A DNA stretch of 64,000 nt from Bifidobacterium parmae. GTDB lineage: Bacteria; Actinomycetota; Actinomycetes; Actinomycetales; Bifidobacteriaceae. The position numbers were made by a program, and so were the translations under genes. Location: contig NZ_NMWT01000028.1 in NCBI RefSeq assembly GCF_002860365.1, forward strand, positions 62,001 to 126,000, in the 5' to 3' direction. Each line of letters starts with the position of its first letter. Positions within the stretch are counted from its first letter, which is position 1. The notes under the pieces were generated by a model. The model ran no database searches and had not been told where the DNA came from. It worked only from the letters and a program-made list of their open reading frames with translations. Positions 23,824 through 32,112 of the stretch are shown here, piece after piece.

Positions 23824-24507
23824 ATGCGGGTATTCGATTTCGACGGGACCATCTACGACGGGGAGAGCCTGTTCGACCTCTACCTGTTCAGCGCGCGCTA
23901 CGACATGAAGGTGTTTCGCCATCTCGCCCCCGTGCTGCGCTACGCCGTCAAATACAAGCTGGGCAGGGCGACGCTCGAACAGATGGAGAGCGGCGTGGGC
24001 GAGGTGGCGCGCAAGTACCTGCGCGACCTCTCCACGTCGAAGGGCGTCGACGCGTTGCGCGTGAGCGCCCTGAACGACGCGGCGAAGGCGGGGCTCGGTG
24101 ACGACATCCTCGCCGCCGACGCCTCGGCGGCCGGCGCCGACGACCTGACCGGCGGGCTGAAATCCCTGGTCAACGCGTTCTGGGACCGCAACATGCGCAA
24201 GATCAAACCGTGGTACGAGCCGCGGCCCGACGACGTGATCCTCACCGCCTCGTTCGACGCGACCGTGGGGGAGGCGTGCCGTCGGCTCGGCGTCAGACGT
24301 CTCATCGCCTCCACCATCGACCCCGCGACCTTCGAGGTCACGTACCTCAATTTCAACACGAACAAGCCGAAGCGTCTGCGCGAGGTGCTGGGCGCAGGCG
24401 CCGTCATCGACGAGTTCTACACGGACAGCATGTTCGACCAGCCGATGATCGACATGGCGCGCAAGGGGTTCATGGTCAGGGGGAACGCCATCACGCGCGT
24501 GAAATGA
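23824..24507 (+). CDS. HAD-family hydrolase (HAD-IB, phosphoserine-phosphatase-like)
   Basis: A 227-aa HAD enzyme. Motif I is FDFDGTIYDGES with the nucleophile Asp at residue 4-6; motif II is ILTASFD and the loop residues GVRRLIAST follow; motif IV is near FYTDSMFDQPMIDMA. The C1-type helical cap (about 20-110) fits the HAD-IB group, which acts on phosphoserine or phospholipid-like monoesters. The start was set so that motif I is close to the N-terminus; a GTG start at 23794 is possible. Substrate unknown. Confidence 0.88.
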   Translation: MRVFDFDGTIYDGESLFDLYLFSARYDMKVFRHLAPVLRYAVKYKLGRATLEQMESGVGEVARKYLRDLSTSKGVDALRVSALNDAAKAGLGDDILAADASAAGADDLTGGLKSLVNAFWDRNMRKIKPWYEPRPDDVILTASFDATVGEACRRLGVRRLIASTIDPATFEVTYLNFNTNKPKRLREVLGAGAVIDEFYTDSMFDQPMIDMARKGFMVRGNAITRVK

Positions 24508-24655
24508 ACCACGTGGCGGCCGGCGACCGGCCCGCGGCCACGCCGCGGCGGCGTGTCGCGGGTTGCCCCTCAAGCGCTTCAGGTGCGTACGGTGGGAGCC
24601 GTCGCCGCGATGTGAAGTCGCGGATCGAACGACGACAACGATGAAGGAGACGATC

Positions 24656-25699
24656 ATGAGCGAGACGATGAAGGCCGCGATCTTCGTGAAGCCCGGCGAG
24701 ATGGCCGTGCGCGAGGTGCCGAAGGCGCGCGTCGAACAGGACACGGACGCCCTGGTGCGCGTGGTGCGCGCCTGCGTATGCGGCTCCGACCTGTGGTACT
24801 TCCGCGGGCTCTCCCCGCACCCCGAGAACAGCCAGATCGGCCACGAGTCGATCGGCGTGGTCGAACAGGTGGGCGCGTCCGTCACGACGGTCGCGCCCGG
24901 CGACTTCGTCGTGCTGCCGTTCCCGTACAGCTGCGGCAAGTGCCCGGTGTGCGAGGCCGGTTTCGAGTCCGTGTGCCCGCACGGCGGCTACTTCGGCGCC
25001 AGCCAGGCCGAATACGTGCGCGTGCCCGAGGCCGACGGCACGTGCGTGAAGGTCCCCGGCACGCCGGAGGACTATGACGACGAGACGCTCGCCTCGCTGC
25101 TGACCATCGCGGACGTGATGTCCACCGGCTACCACGCCGCAGTCTCCGCCGAGGTCAAGCCCGGCGACACGGCCGTCGTCATGGGCGACGGCGCCGTCGG
25201 CCTGTGCGGCGTCCTCTCCGCGAGGATGCTCGGCGCGGCGCGCATCATCGCGATGAGCCGCCACGAGGACCGTGCCGTCCTCGCCCGCGAATTCGGCGCG
25301 ACCGCCGTCGTCGCCGAACGCGACCAGGCCGCCGTCGACAAGGTGCTCTCCATGACCGGCGGCTACGGCGCGGACGCGGTGCTCGAATGCGTCGGCTCCA
25401 AGCAGTCGTTCGACACGGCCATCGGCCTCGCCCGCCGCGGCGCCGTCATCGGCCGCGTCGGCCTCCCGCACGACGTGGAGATCAGCGCCGAAGGCACGTT
25501 CTACGGCAACATCGGCATCAAGGGAGGCCTCGCGCCCGTGCGCCACTACGACCTCGAGTCCGGACTGCTCGACGCGGTCGTGAACCACGAGATCGACCCC
25601 GGCCGCGTGTTCACCGGCGCCTACGACCTCGACCGCATCCAGGAGGCGTACGAGGCGATGGACCGGCGCGAGGTCATCAAGTCGCTCATCCGCTTCTGA
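24656..25699 (+). CDS. Zinc-dependent alcohol dehydrogenase (host copy)
   Basis: A 347-aa medium-chain dehydrogenase. The start MSETMKAAIF at 24656 follows AAGGAG. Zinc and cofactor motifs are VCGSDLWYF, GHESIG, the four-Cys lobe CGKCPVCEAGFESVC, and GDGAVGLCGV. It is strongly similar along its length to the island gene at 13592-14647 (ADVMSTGYHAAVSAEVKPGD, AMSRHEDRAVLAREFGAT, and ending ASMDRREVIKSLI-like). It is not in an operon here. Probable role: reduction of aldehydes or quinones. Confidence 0.9.
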   Translation: MSETMKAAIFVKPGEMAVREVPKARVEQDTDALVRVVRACVCGSDLWYFRGLSPHPENSQIGHESIGVVEQVGASVTTVAPGDFVVLPFPYSCGKCPVCEAGFESVCPHGGYFGASQAEYVRVPEADGTCVKVPGTPEDYDDETLASLLTIADVMSTGYHAAVSAEVKPGDTAVVMGDGAVGLCGVLSARMLGAARIIAMSRHEDRAVLAREFGATAVVAERDQAAVDKVLSMTGGYGADAVLECVGSKQSFDTAIGLARRGAVIGRVGLPHDVEISAEGTFYGNIGIKGGLAPVRHYDLESGLLDAVVNHEIDPGRVFTGAYDLDRIQEAYEAMDRREVIKSLIRF

Positions 25700-25834
25700 C
25701 GCGCCGACGCCTCCGGCCGTTCCGACGGATCCGGCCGAAGCCGCGCGACATCATGGCCGCGTGCCACCCGCAGGAAACGGGACGGCACGCGGCCATTGCG
25801 TATGATGGGTGGCAGCGCGGAAGGAGAACACGTC

Positions 25835-26422
25835 ATGGCGGTACCCGAAATCGAACGCCGATGGATCGGCAAGTTCCAGGAGAACCTGTCGATCATACGC
25901 AAGGTCGCCGGATGGACCACGCAGGAGCTCGCCGACGAGCTCGGCGTCGCCCGGCAGACCGTCTCCAACCTCGAGACCGGCAAGACGCCGATGAGCAAAC
26001 TCCAATACCTCGCCCTGCGCACCGTGTTCAACGCGGAGATCGCCGAACACGACAACCGCGACCTCGCCCGCGTCATCACCACGCTCGTCGACGAGCCGCT
26101 GCGAGGCGAGGAAGACGGCGACGACGCGACGGTCGGCGCGACGACGGCCGCGGAGAGCGGCGGCGACACGCACGCCGACGGCGCGACGACGGACAGCGGC
26201 GACGCTCCGGACACGGCCGGACGCGCGACGTCGACGGACGCGGCGCGCAAGCGCATCGCCGGCGCCGGAGTGACGTCACGCGCCGCGGCGAAGAACGGAC
26301 GCGTGACGCCCGGCGCCGCCATGCGCATCCTCACCGTCGTGACCGGCGCGCTCGCCAGCGGCGCCGCGGCGGGCGCGCTCGCGTTCCTCATGTTCCCCGA
26401 CGGCGGTCTCGGCAAACGCTGA
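25835..26422 (+). CDS. XRE-family HTH protein with C-terminal membrane anchor
   Basis: A 195-aa protein; the start at 25835 has AAGGAG upstream. An HTH_3 domain at residues 10-65 (QENLSIIRKVAGWTTQELAD, ELGVARQTVSNLETGKTPMS) is followed by a long low-complexity Asp/Ala/Thr linker (90-150). A hydrophobic helix at about 168-188 ends it (ILTVVTGALASGAAAGALAF). A membrane-tethered regulator is inferred. It converges on the SPFH gene with only 15 bp between stops. Confidence 0.8.
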   Translation: MAVPEIERRWIGKFQENLSIIRKVAGWTTQELADELGVARQTVSNLETGKTPMSKLQYLALRTVFNAEIAEHDNRDLARVITTLVDEPLRGEEDGDDATVGATTAAESGGDTHADGATTDSGDAPDTAGRATSTDAARKRIAGAGVTSRAAAKNGRVTPGAAMRILTVVTGALASGAAAGALAFLMFPDGGLGKR

Positions 26423-26437
26423 CGCGACTGCCGTCGC

Positions 26438-27658
26438 CTACAGTCCGAGGATCTCCTTCTTCTTCGCCTCGAACTCCTCCTGCGAGAGGATGCCGGCGTC
26501 CAGCAGCTCCTTGAGCTTCTTCAACGCGTCCAGCTGCTCGTCCAACGACAGTGACGGAGCCGGCGACGGCGTGGGGGAGGGCGATGGTGTCGCGGCCGGC
26601 GCGGCAGGAGCGGATGGCGTCGGTGGAACGGATGACGGAGCCGGCGCGGCGGAGGGCGCGGGCTGTACCGCGGGGGCCGCGTTCATCGGGTTGATGGCCT
26701 GCGCCATGTTCATGCCGAGCAGCATGCCGCCGTCGCCGAACCCGTGCTCGCCGATGCCCGCGGCGATGCGCTGCTGGGCGGCCATGTTCCCCGCCTGCGC
26801 CGACACGCCCTCGTAGGCGGTCACGTCCATGCGGTTCGAGGAGAAGCGTTTCACCAGTTCGCGCGATTCGTCCGTGAACTCGATGCTTTCGATGCCCACG
26901 TTGGTCACTTCGAAGCCGAACCGCGGACCCCAGGTGCCGGCGTTCGCCGGATCGGCGCGCACGGTGCGCGCGATCGCGTTCGACTGCGCCGGCAGCTGGG
27001 AGATCCGGTATTCGTCGGACAGCGAGTTGACGGCCACGCTGAACGACTGGATGAACTCGGACAGGATCTGCCGTCGCGCGCCCGGCTCGTCGAACGAGTA
27101 CGAGGTGACGTTCGCCGGCACGAAGTTGCGCACGAAGCGCACCGGATCGGTGACCTTGAGCGACATGGCGCCGCGGGCGCGGATCTCCAGATCCGTGTCG
27201 TAGAAGCGGTCGTGGTAGACGAGCGGCGACGGCGTGCCGAACTTCACGCCGCGGATCTCACGCAGGTTGATGAACGCCACGTATTTGGTGACGCCCGGCT
27301 GGCCGCCGAACGTGAACCGGTCGGCCACCTGGTCGATGAGCGAGCCGAACCCGTCGCCGGCGAGGACGCTCTTCTCCCCGTTGCGGTACTCGTAGCCGCC
27401 GGGTTCGCGGATCACGTTCTCGATGCCCGACTGGCTGAAGATGAACGCGGCCGTGTTCTCGGGCACATAGATGCGCGAACCGTTGGTGATCACCCCGTTC
27501 GAGCCCGAATCGTTCGAGCCTCGGCCGTTGTTCGTGCCGCGCGGCACGCCGGGGGAGACGACCGTATGCTCGGCGAACCCGCCGGCGGTGATGATGTCCT
27601 TCCACAGGTCGGCGAACGTGCCGCCGAGTGCGCCGGAGAACGCCCTGATGATTGCCAT
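26438..27658 (-). CDS. SPFH/Band-7 domain protein with C-terminal SHOCT
   Basis: A 406-aa protein of the YdjI/virion-core-like SPFH type. It starts MAIIRAFSGALGGTFADLWK; the SPFH domain (about 50-270) includes PENTAAFIFSQSGIENVIREP and GVKFGTPSPLVYHDRFYDTD. A Pro/Ala/Ser-rich spacer (about 310-370) leads to a SHOCT motif, LDEQLDALKKLKELLDAGIL, SQEEFEAKKKEIL. Such proteins form membrane-associated scaffolds in Gram-positive bacteria. The zinc-ribbon gene 33 bp upstream is a usual partner of the family, so the two probably act together, perhaps in envelope stress. Confidence 0.85.
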   Translation of the reverse strand: MAIIRAFSGALGGTFADLWKDIITAGGFAEHTVVSPGVPRGTNNGRGSNDSGSNGVITNGSRIYVPENTAAFIFSQSGIENVIREPGGYEYRNGEKSVLAGDGFGSLIDQVADRFTFGGQPGVTKYVAFINLREIRGVKFGTPSPLVYHDRFYDTDLEIRARGAMSLKVTDPVRFVRNFVPANVTSYSFDEPGARRQILSEFIQSFSVAVNSLSDEYRISQLPAQSNAIARTVRADPANAGTWGPRFGFEVTNVGIESIEFTDESRELVKRFSSNRMDVTAYEGVSAQAGNMAAQQRIAAGIGEHGFGDGGMLLGMNMAQAINPMNAAPAVQPAPSAAPAPSSVPPTPSAPAAPAATPSPSPTPSPAPSLSLDEQLDALKKLKELLDAGILSQEEFEAKKKEILGL

Positions 27659-27691
27659 GTTTCGAGGTTCCTTTTGTCGTTGGATGGCCGG

Positions 27692-27928
27692 TCAGGCAAG
27701 GCGCGTCTGGCGGTCGCAGTACGGGCATTGCACGGTCTCGTGGCGTGCTCCGGACAACGGTGCGCCGCATCCCTCGCACACGCCCGTCGACTTCGATTCG
27801 GGGACGCCGAGACCGGTGCGGAACGCGCCGAACGTGTCCTTCAACGTGCTGCCCAGCTCCTCGGCGCCGGGGATGGCGCGCGAGAACCCGGGTTTCCGCC
27901 CCTTGCTGACGATGTCGATCAGTCCCAT
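27692..27928 (-). CDS. Small zinc-ribbon protein, SPFH partner
   Basis: A 78-aa protein. The N-terminal part is an amphipathic helix (MGLIDIVSKGRKPGFSRAIP), and the C-terminus a zinc ribbon with CEGCGAPLSG and CPYCDRQTRLA. It lies directly upstream of the SPFH/SHOCT gene on the same strand. Small zinc ribbons accompany SPFH/YdjI-like proteins in Gram-positive bacteria. Function unknown beyond this association. Confidence 0.75.
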   Translation of the reverse strand: MGLIDIVSKGRKPGFSRAIPGAEELGSTLKDTFGAFRTGLGVPESKSTGVCEGCGAPLSGARHETVQCPYCDRQTRLA

Positions 27929-27965
27929 GCCGGTCTCCTGCTCCTGTTCTGTCCGATGGCGGTCG

Positions 27966-29447
27966 TCACTGCAGCGTGGCGAGCTTCTGGTTGATGCGGG
28001 TCTGCACTTCGATGTAGTACTGCTGGTCCTCCGGGCTGAGCGTCGACTCGTCGATCGCGTCGAGCTTCTGCGCGGTGTCCGTGTACTGCTTCAGCCACTT
28101 GGTGTAGTCGACGAGCATCGAGGCGGGCTGGCCTTCCGCGTTGTACTTGTTCATGAAGTCGACGTAGCCGTTCATGGTCTGCTCGTAGCTGTCCATCGCG
28201 GCCTTGAAGTCGTCGGACGCGCCGGACTGCGTGGAGGACTGGCCGGAGGTGTCCGCGCCCGAATCCGTGCCGGTGGAGCCGTCGGCGCCGTCGGAGGAGC
28301 CGGAATCCGTGGTCGCGGAGTCGTCGCTGGAGTCGTCCGGCGGGTAGACGGCGATGTCCATCACGTTCTTGTTGTATTCGTTCACGGACACGTGCACGCT
28401 GTAGCCGGCCTCGTTCTTGCCGTTGAACGCGGTGTCGGTCTTGGAGTAGTCGACGGTGAAGCCCTTCTCCTGCACGGAGGTGACGTAGGACGCGTACTGC
28501 GAGGCGTCGGTGTCGCACACGGAGACGGAGAACGAGCTGGAGCTCTCGTTGTTGACCTCTCCGGACGAGGATGCGGGCTGCGGCAGCTGCGTGGCGAGTC
28601 CGGTCGTCGGCCATGCGAGGTCCTTGCAGGTGACCTTCTGGGATTCCTTGAACGACTGCTCCAAGGCGGCGTGGTCCGCCTTCTCCTGGCCGGCGGCGAT
28701 CAGGACGTGCACGCCGCCGACGACGAACGCCGCGACGGTGAGTCCGACCGCGACCCACGCGAGGAGCCGTCCCCGGACCTTGCCGCCCTTGCGTGTCGCG
28801 TATACGGCGAAACCGGACAGCAGGCCGTTGAACACGGCGAAGGCCACCACGTCCGACCATTCGTTGAGGGTCGTGAACGCGCCCATGAGGAACAGCGCGC
28901 CGATGACGATCGCGGACACCGCCAGCTTGGAGGTCTTCTTCGCCGGTTCCGCATGGGCGTTTCCCTTGGCGGGGATGACCGGCGTCGCGGGGGCTCCGGG
29001 GGCTGCGGCGCCGGACGCTGCCGTTGCGGCGGAGACGGGGGATGGGGCGGGCAGCATCGACGCGGCGGCGTCGAGCGCCGTGTAGAATTCGCCGGCACGC
29101 TTGCCGTTGCCGTCGCCATCCGCGGTGAGGCGCGCCTCGGTGCCGCCCTCCGGCGTCGGCGTCAACGTCAGAGTGAAGCGGGCGTCCTCGTAGTCGTGGA
29201 AGGCGATCGTGCCGGTGCGGGCGTCCTCCGTGTCCAACGTGAACGTCGCGCCGGTGGACAGCTGGTCGTGCGCCGCCTGGAACACCTGCTGCGGGGCGGC
29301 CTGGTAGATGCGGTCGGCCGCGGGAGCCGCGGGAGCGGCGGCCTGCGGCTCCCGCGCGGCCGGTTCGATGGGTTGCGTCGGCTGGTCCGGCAGCGACGCC
29401 GGGGCCGGTTCGATGGGCTGGGTGGGCTGGTCCGTGGGGCTGGTCAT
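27966..29447 (-). CDS. Large membrane protein with Pro-Thr-Gln-Pro repeats and acidic Ser/Asp linker
   Basis: A 493-aa protein. The start MTSPTDQPTQPIEP at 29447 follows AAGGAACAGG. The order is near-identical repeats DQPTQPIEPA (residues 5-35), a compact domain (about 50-140, QVFQAAHDQLSTGATFTLDT), and three or four membrane helices (about 165-260). An extracytoplasmic domain with two cysteines (TCKDLAWP, VSVCDTD) follows, then an Asp/Ser/Gly-rich linker and a C-terminal helical domain (ASDDFKAAMDSYEQTMNGYV). The C-terminal part resembles DUF6591-type proteins of bifidobacteria. Function unknown; it shares its strand with the SPFH and zinc-ribbon genes. Confidence 0.75.
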   Translation of the reverse strand: MTSPTDQPTQPIEPAPASLPDQPTQPIEPAAREPQAAAPAAPAADRIYQAAPQQVFQAAHDQLSTGATFTLDTEDARTGTIAFHDYEDARFTLTLTPTPEGGTEARLTADGDGNGKRAGEFYTALDAAASMLPAPSPVSAATAASGAAAPGAPATPVIPAKGNAHAEPAKKTSKLAVSAIVIGALFLMGAFTTLNEWSDVVAFAVFNGLLSGFAVYATRKGGKVRGRLLAWVAVGLTVAAFVVGGVHVLIAAGQEKADHAALEQSFKESQKVTCKDLAWPTTGLATQLPQPASSSGEVNNESSSSFSVSVCDTDASQYASYVTSVQEKGFTVDYSKTDTAFNGKNEAGYSVHVSVNEYNKNVMDIAVYPPDDSSDDSATTDSGSSDGADGSTGTDSGADTSGQSSTQSGASDDFKAAMDSYEQTMNGYVDFMNKYNAEGQPASMLVDYTKWLKQYTDTAQKLDAIDESTLSPEDQQYYIEVQTRINQKLATLQ

Positions 29448-29554
29448 ATCCTGTTCCTTCTCTTCAGCAGCAGCATGGTGATGGTGGACGCGGCGAGCCC
29501 GGCGACCGTCACCGTCAAACCGACCGCGATGGCGGTTCTCCAACGTTCGCTCAT
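29444..29554 (-). CDS. 36-aa single-pass membrane peptide
   Basis: The short frame MSERWRTAIAVGLTVTVAGL continues hydrophobic to residue 30 and ends KRRNRI. GGAGAAGGAAGG precedes the start, and the stop overlaps the next start (4 bp). A Lys/Arg end after one helix suggests an inner-membrane peptide co-translated with the large membrane protein. No family recognised. Confidence 0.6.
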   Translation of the reverse strand: MSERWRTAIAVGLTVTVAGLAASTITMLLLKRRNRI

Positions 29555-29628
29555 GACTGCCCTTCCTTCTCCCGTGCATGCGATGCGTCCATGCGTCCCC
29601 TTCAATGTAATCCAATGTGAAAACGTAA

Positions 29629-29660
29629 TCAAATTGGCGTAGTGTTATTAAATTGGCATA
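29629..29660. promoter_or_regulatory. Direct repeats in the promoter region of the membrane-protein operon
   Basis: ATCAAATTGGCGTA and ATTAAATTGGCATA occur 20 bp apart in the AT-rich start of the 29555-29863 gap. Two half-sites one or two helical turns apart fit an operator of a local regulator; the HTH protein encoded at 29864 is a candidate. Confidence 0.45.
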
Positions 29661-29863
29661 TGCGGATGGCGGAGGACCGCCGTCCATGGCACAGGGGCGC
29701 ATGATTCCTACAAGGCATCGTCACGGACGGCACGCCGCCCGTCCTCAGTCGCCGACTGAATGCGGCCGAATGCGTCCGGACGCGATCGGATGAAGGCGCG
29801 CGATGCCGGCGCCGGGCCGCGTCGATGCGCCGCGGACATGACCACGCAGGGTATAAAGGAGAC

Positions 29864-30313
29864 ATGGCAATGAACGCAACGGGAGGGGAGCGGCGGCTCA
29901 CCGAGGAACTGCTGGACCGTCTGCTCGCCAGCGGCAGCATCGACGCGTACCTCGACGAGGAACGCCCACGCGACTACCGGCTCGTCGACTACCTGAGGTT
30001 CCTCTTGGACCGTCACGGCCTCAAACGCGCCGACGTGGCGCGCGCCTCCGGCATCAACTCCACCGTCGTCTACGACGTGTTCTCCGGCAAAAGCCGCCCC
30101 GGCCGCGACCACGCGATCCGGCTCGCGTTCGGCCTCGGCTGCGACCTGCGCGAGACGCAACGCCTGCTGCGCCTCGCCGGCGTATCGGAACTGTGGTGCC
30201 GGCAACGCCGCGACGCGATCGTCATCTGGTGCATGGAGAACGGCCTCGACCTCGCCGCCACCGACGACGAGCTCTACCGGTTCGACGAGCCGACGCTCAC
30301 GCCGCGGGACTGA
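29864..30313 (+). CDS. HTH protein preceding a Ser/Thr kinase
   Basis: A 149-aa protein whose start MAMNATGG follows AAAGGAG. An XRE-like HTH sits in the middle (residues 55-110: LVDYLRFLLDRHGLKRADVA, RASGINSTVVYDVFSGKSRP), followed by FGLGCDLRETQRLLRLAGVS. Such proteins are commonly the first gene of a two-gene unit with the protein kinase that follows 38 bp downstream. It probably regulates the unit or is a substrate of the kinase; which one is unknown. Confidence 0.8.
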   Translation: MAMNATGGERRLTEELLDRLLASGSIDAYLDEERPRDYRLVDYLRFLLDRHGLKRADVARASGINSTVVYDVFSGKSRPGRDHAIRLAFGLGCDLRETQRLLRLAGVSELWCRQRRDAIVIWCMENGLDLAATDDELYRFDEPTLTPRD

Positions 30314-30351
30314 GCGGGAACCGGAACGACGGGAGCGACTGGAGCGATCAT

Positions 30352-32061
30352 ATGGACGACACGCAGACCCTGCACGCCATGGGATTGGACGACGCCTACC
30401 ACGTCGAACGCACGCTCGCCGACGGGCCGTCCGGCGTCACCGAACTCGTCACATTGGACGGCGCCGGCCCGTTCGTCCGCAAGAAGATCCCATTGCGTCT
30501 CGCCCGCCGACGCCTCTGGTCCACGCTCGCCGACTGCACGTCGCCGCGCCTGCCCCGCGTCGAGGCGACCTACGAACTGCCCGACCGGTTCGTGGTCGTC
30601 TACGACTACGTGCCCGGCGTCACGCTCGAACGGCACGTGGCCGGACACGGACGGCTCGCCGCGCCCGAGGCGACGGCCATCGCCGTCCAACTGTGCGAGG
30701 CGGTCGGCGAACTCCACGCGCACGGCATCATCCACCGCGACGTGACGCCCACGAACGTCATCATCGCCGCCGACGGCGCGCACCTCATCGACTTCGGCAT
30801 CGCCCGCGAGCACGCCGGTATCGTCGCGGGCGGCGCGGCGCGCGCCCGCGACACGACCACGCTCGGCACATGGGGGTACGCGGCGCCGGAACAGTACGGG
30901 TTCGCGCCCACCGACGCCCGCACCGACGTGTACGCGATCGGGCGCGTGCTCGGATTCATGCTCACCGGCGTGGACCCGTCCGATACGGCGACGTACGGGC
31001 GTGCGCTCGCCGACGCCGCGACGCCGCCGCCCGCGTTGCGCGCCGTCGTCGCCAAGGCGTGCGCGTTCGAGCCGAGCGCGCGCATGCAGACGGTGCGCGA
31101 ACTGCGCGACGAATTGGAACGGGCGGAACGCGGCGCGGAAGGCGTGGCGCCTTCCGCCGGCGGTCCGGTCGCGGCATCCACGTCGACGATCGCCGGCGAC
31201 GGCACCGTTGGCGCGTCCGCGCCGACCGGTGCCGTGCGCCGTGTCCCCGCCTCCCGCCGCATCGTCGCGTGGACGACGGCGGGTCTCGTCGCGCTCCTGC
31301 TCGCCGGCGGCATCGGATACGTGGCGGTGCGTCTCTCCGCCGGCGATGCATCATCCGCATCGTCGGCGACGTCGCGGCCCTCGACGGGCGGTGATGGGAC
31401 ATCCTCCGATGAGGGTGCAACCGGTGCGGACGGTTCGCACGATTCGACCGGCGATTCGACCGGCGGCGCGGACACCGTGGAACACAATCCGCTGGAACTC
31501 GTCGAATCCGGCTGGTCGGCCGAAAACGGATACGTGGAATACGCGCTCGCCCTGCGCAACACGGATACGACGCACGCCGTCCAATTCCCGAAAGTCACCA
31601 TCACCGGACGCGCCGCCGACGGATCCGTCATGTTCGCCGACACGCCCGTCTTCCCGCTCGTCTTCGCCGGCGAGACCGCGTACTTCAGCGGGCAGAGCGG
31701 CGACGGGGAGCAACCCGCGACCGTCGAGTTCAGCGTCGAGACGCCGGCCTCCGACGATCTGCTCGACACGGGCGGCGCCGAATCGTACGGCGTGCACGAC
31801 GTGAAGGAACGCAAGACCGATCTCGACGGCGTCACGTTCGGCGGCGAGGTGACGGCTGACCGCGACGACGACAACGGCAAAGGCGTGTACACGGACGACA
31901 TCATCGTGACGCTCGTCCTGCGCGACAAGACCGGACGCATCGTATTCGGGCGCAACGAGTACGTCGCCAAACCGGCGAAGGGGACGAGCCGCGCGTTCTC
32001 CATCGAGACCTACGATCTGCCCGCATACGCGTCATACGAGATCCACGCGCACACCGCGTGA
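30352..32061 (+). CDS. Membrane Ser/Thr protein kinase (PknB-like, with sensor domain)
   Basis: A 569-aa Hanks-type kinase. Residues 1-270 form the kinase domain: catalytic loop HGIIHRDVTPTNVIIA (HRD with Thr in place of the usual Lys), the DFG-equivalent LIDFGIAREH, and APE in GYAAPEQYG with TDARTDVYAIG. The P-loop is short and the catalytic Lys is probably in FVRKKIPLRL. A linker (275-340), one membrane helix (about 300-322, TTAGLVALLLAGGIGYVAVR) and an extracytoplasmic beta-rich domain (about 370-569) follow. RDVTPTN instead of RDLKPxN is worth noting. It is transcribed with the HTH gene. Confidence 0.88.
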   Translation: MDDTQTLHAMGLDDAYHVERTLADGPSGVTELVTLDGAGPFVRKKIPLRLARRRLWSTLADCTSPRLPRVEATYELPDRFVVVYDYVPGVTLERHVAGHGRLAAPEATAIAVQLCEAVGELHAHGIIHRDVTPTNVIIAADGAHLIDFGIAREHAGIVAGGAARARDTTTLGTWGYAAPEQYGFAPTDARTDVYAIGRVLGFMLTGVDPSDTATYGRALADAATPPPALRAVVAKACAFEPSARMQTVRELRDELERAERGAEGVAPSAGGPVAASTSTIAGDGTVGASAPTGAVRRVPASRRIVAWTTAGLVALLLAGGIGYVAVRLSAGDASSASSATSRPSTGGDGTSSDEGATGADGSHDSTGDSTGGADTVEHNPLELVESGWSAENGYVEYALALRNTDTTHAVQFPKVTITGRAADGSVMFADTPVFPLVFAGETAYFSGQSGDGEQPATVEFSVETPASDDLLDTGGAESYGVHDVKERKTDLDGVTFGGEVTADRDDDNGKGVYTDDIIVTLVLRDKTGRIVFGRNEYVAKPAKGTSRAFSIETYDLPAYASYEIHAHTA

Positions 32062-32112
32062 GCGGCGCGGCATGGACGGGCGCGCGACGGGAACGGGCGC
32101 ACGGCACCTACA

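Noticed and set aside
27471-29642. 723-codon plus-strand frame opposite the membrane-protein cluster
   Set aside because: Arg/Gly/Val-rich shadow with no recognisable domain; the minus-strand frames have signal features and ribosome sites.
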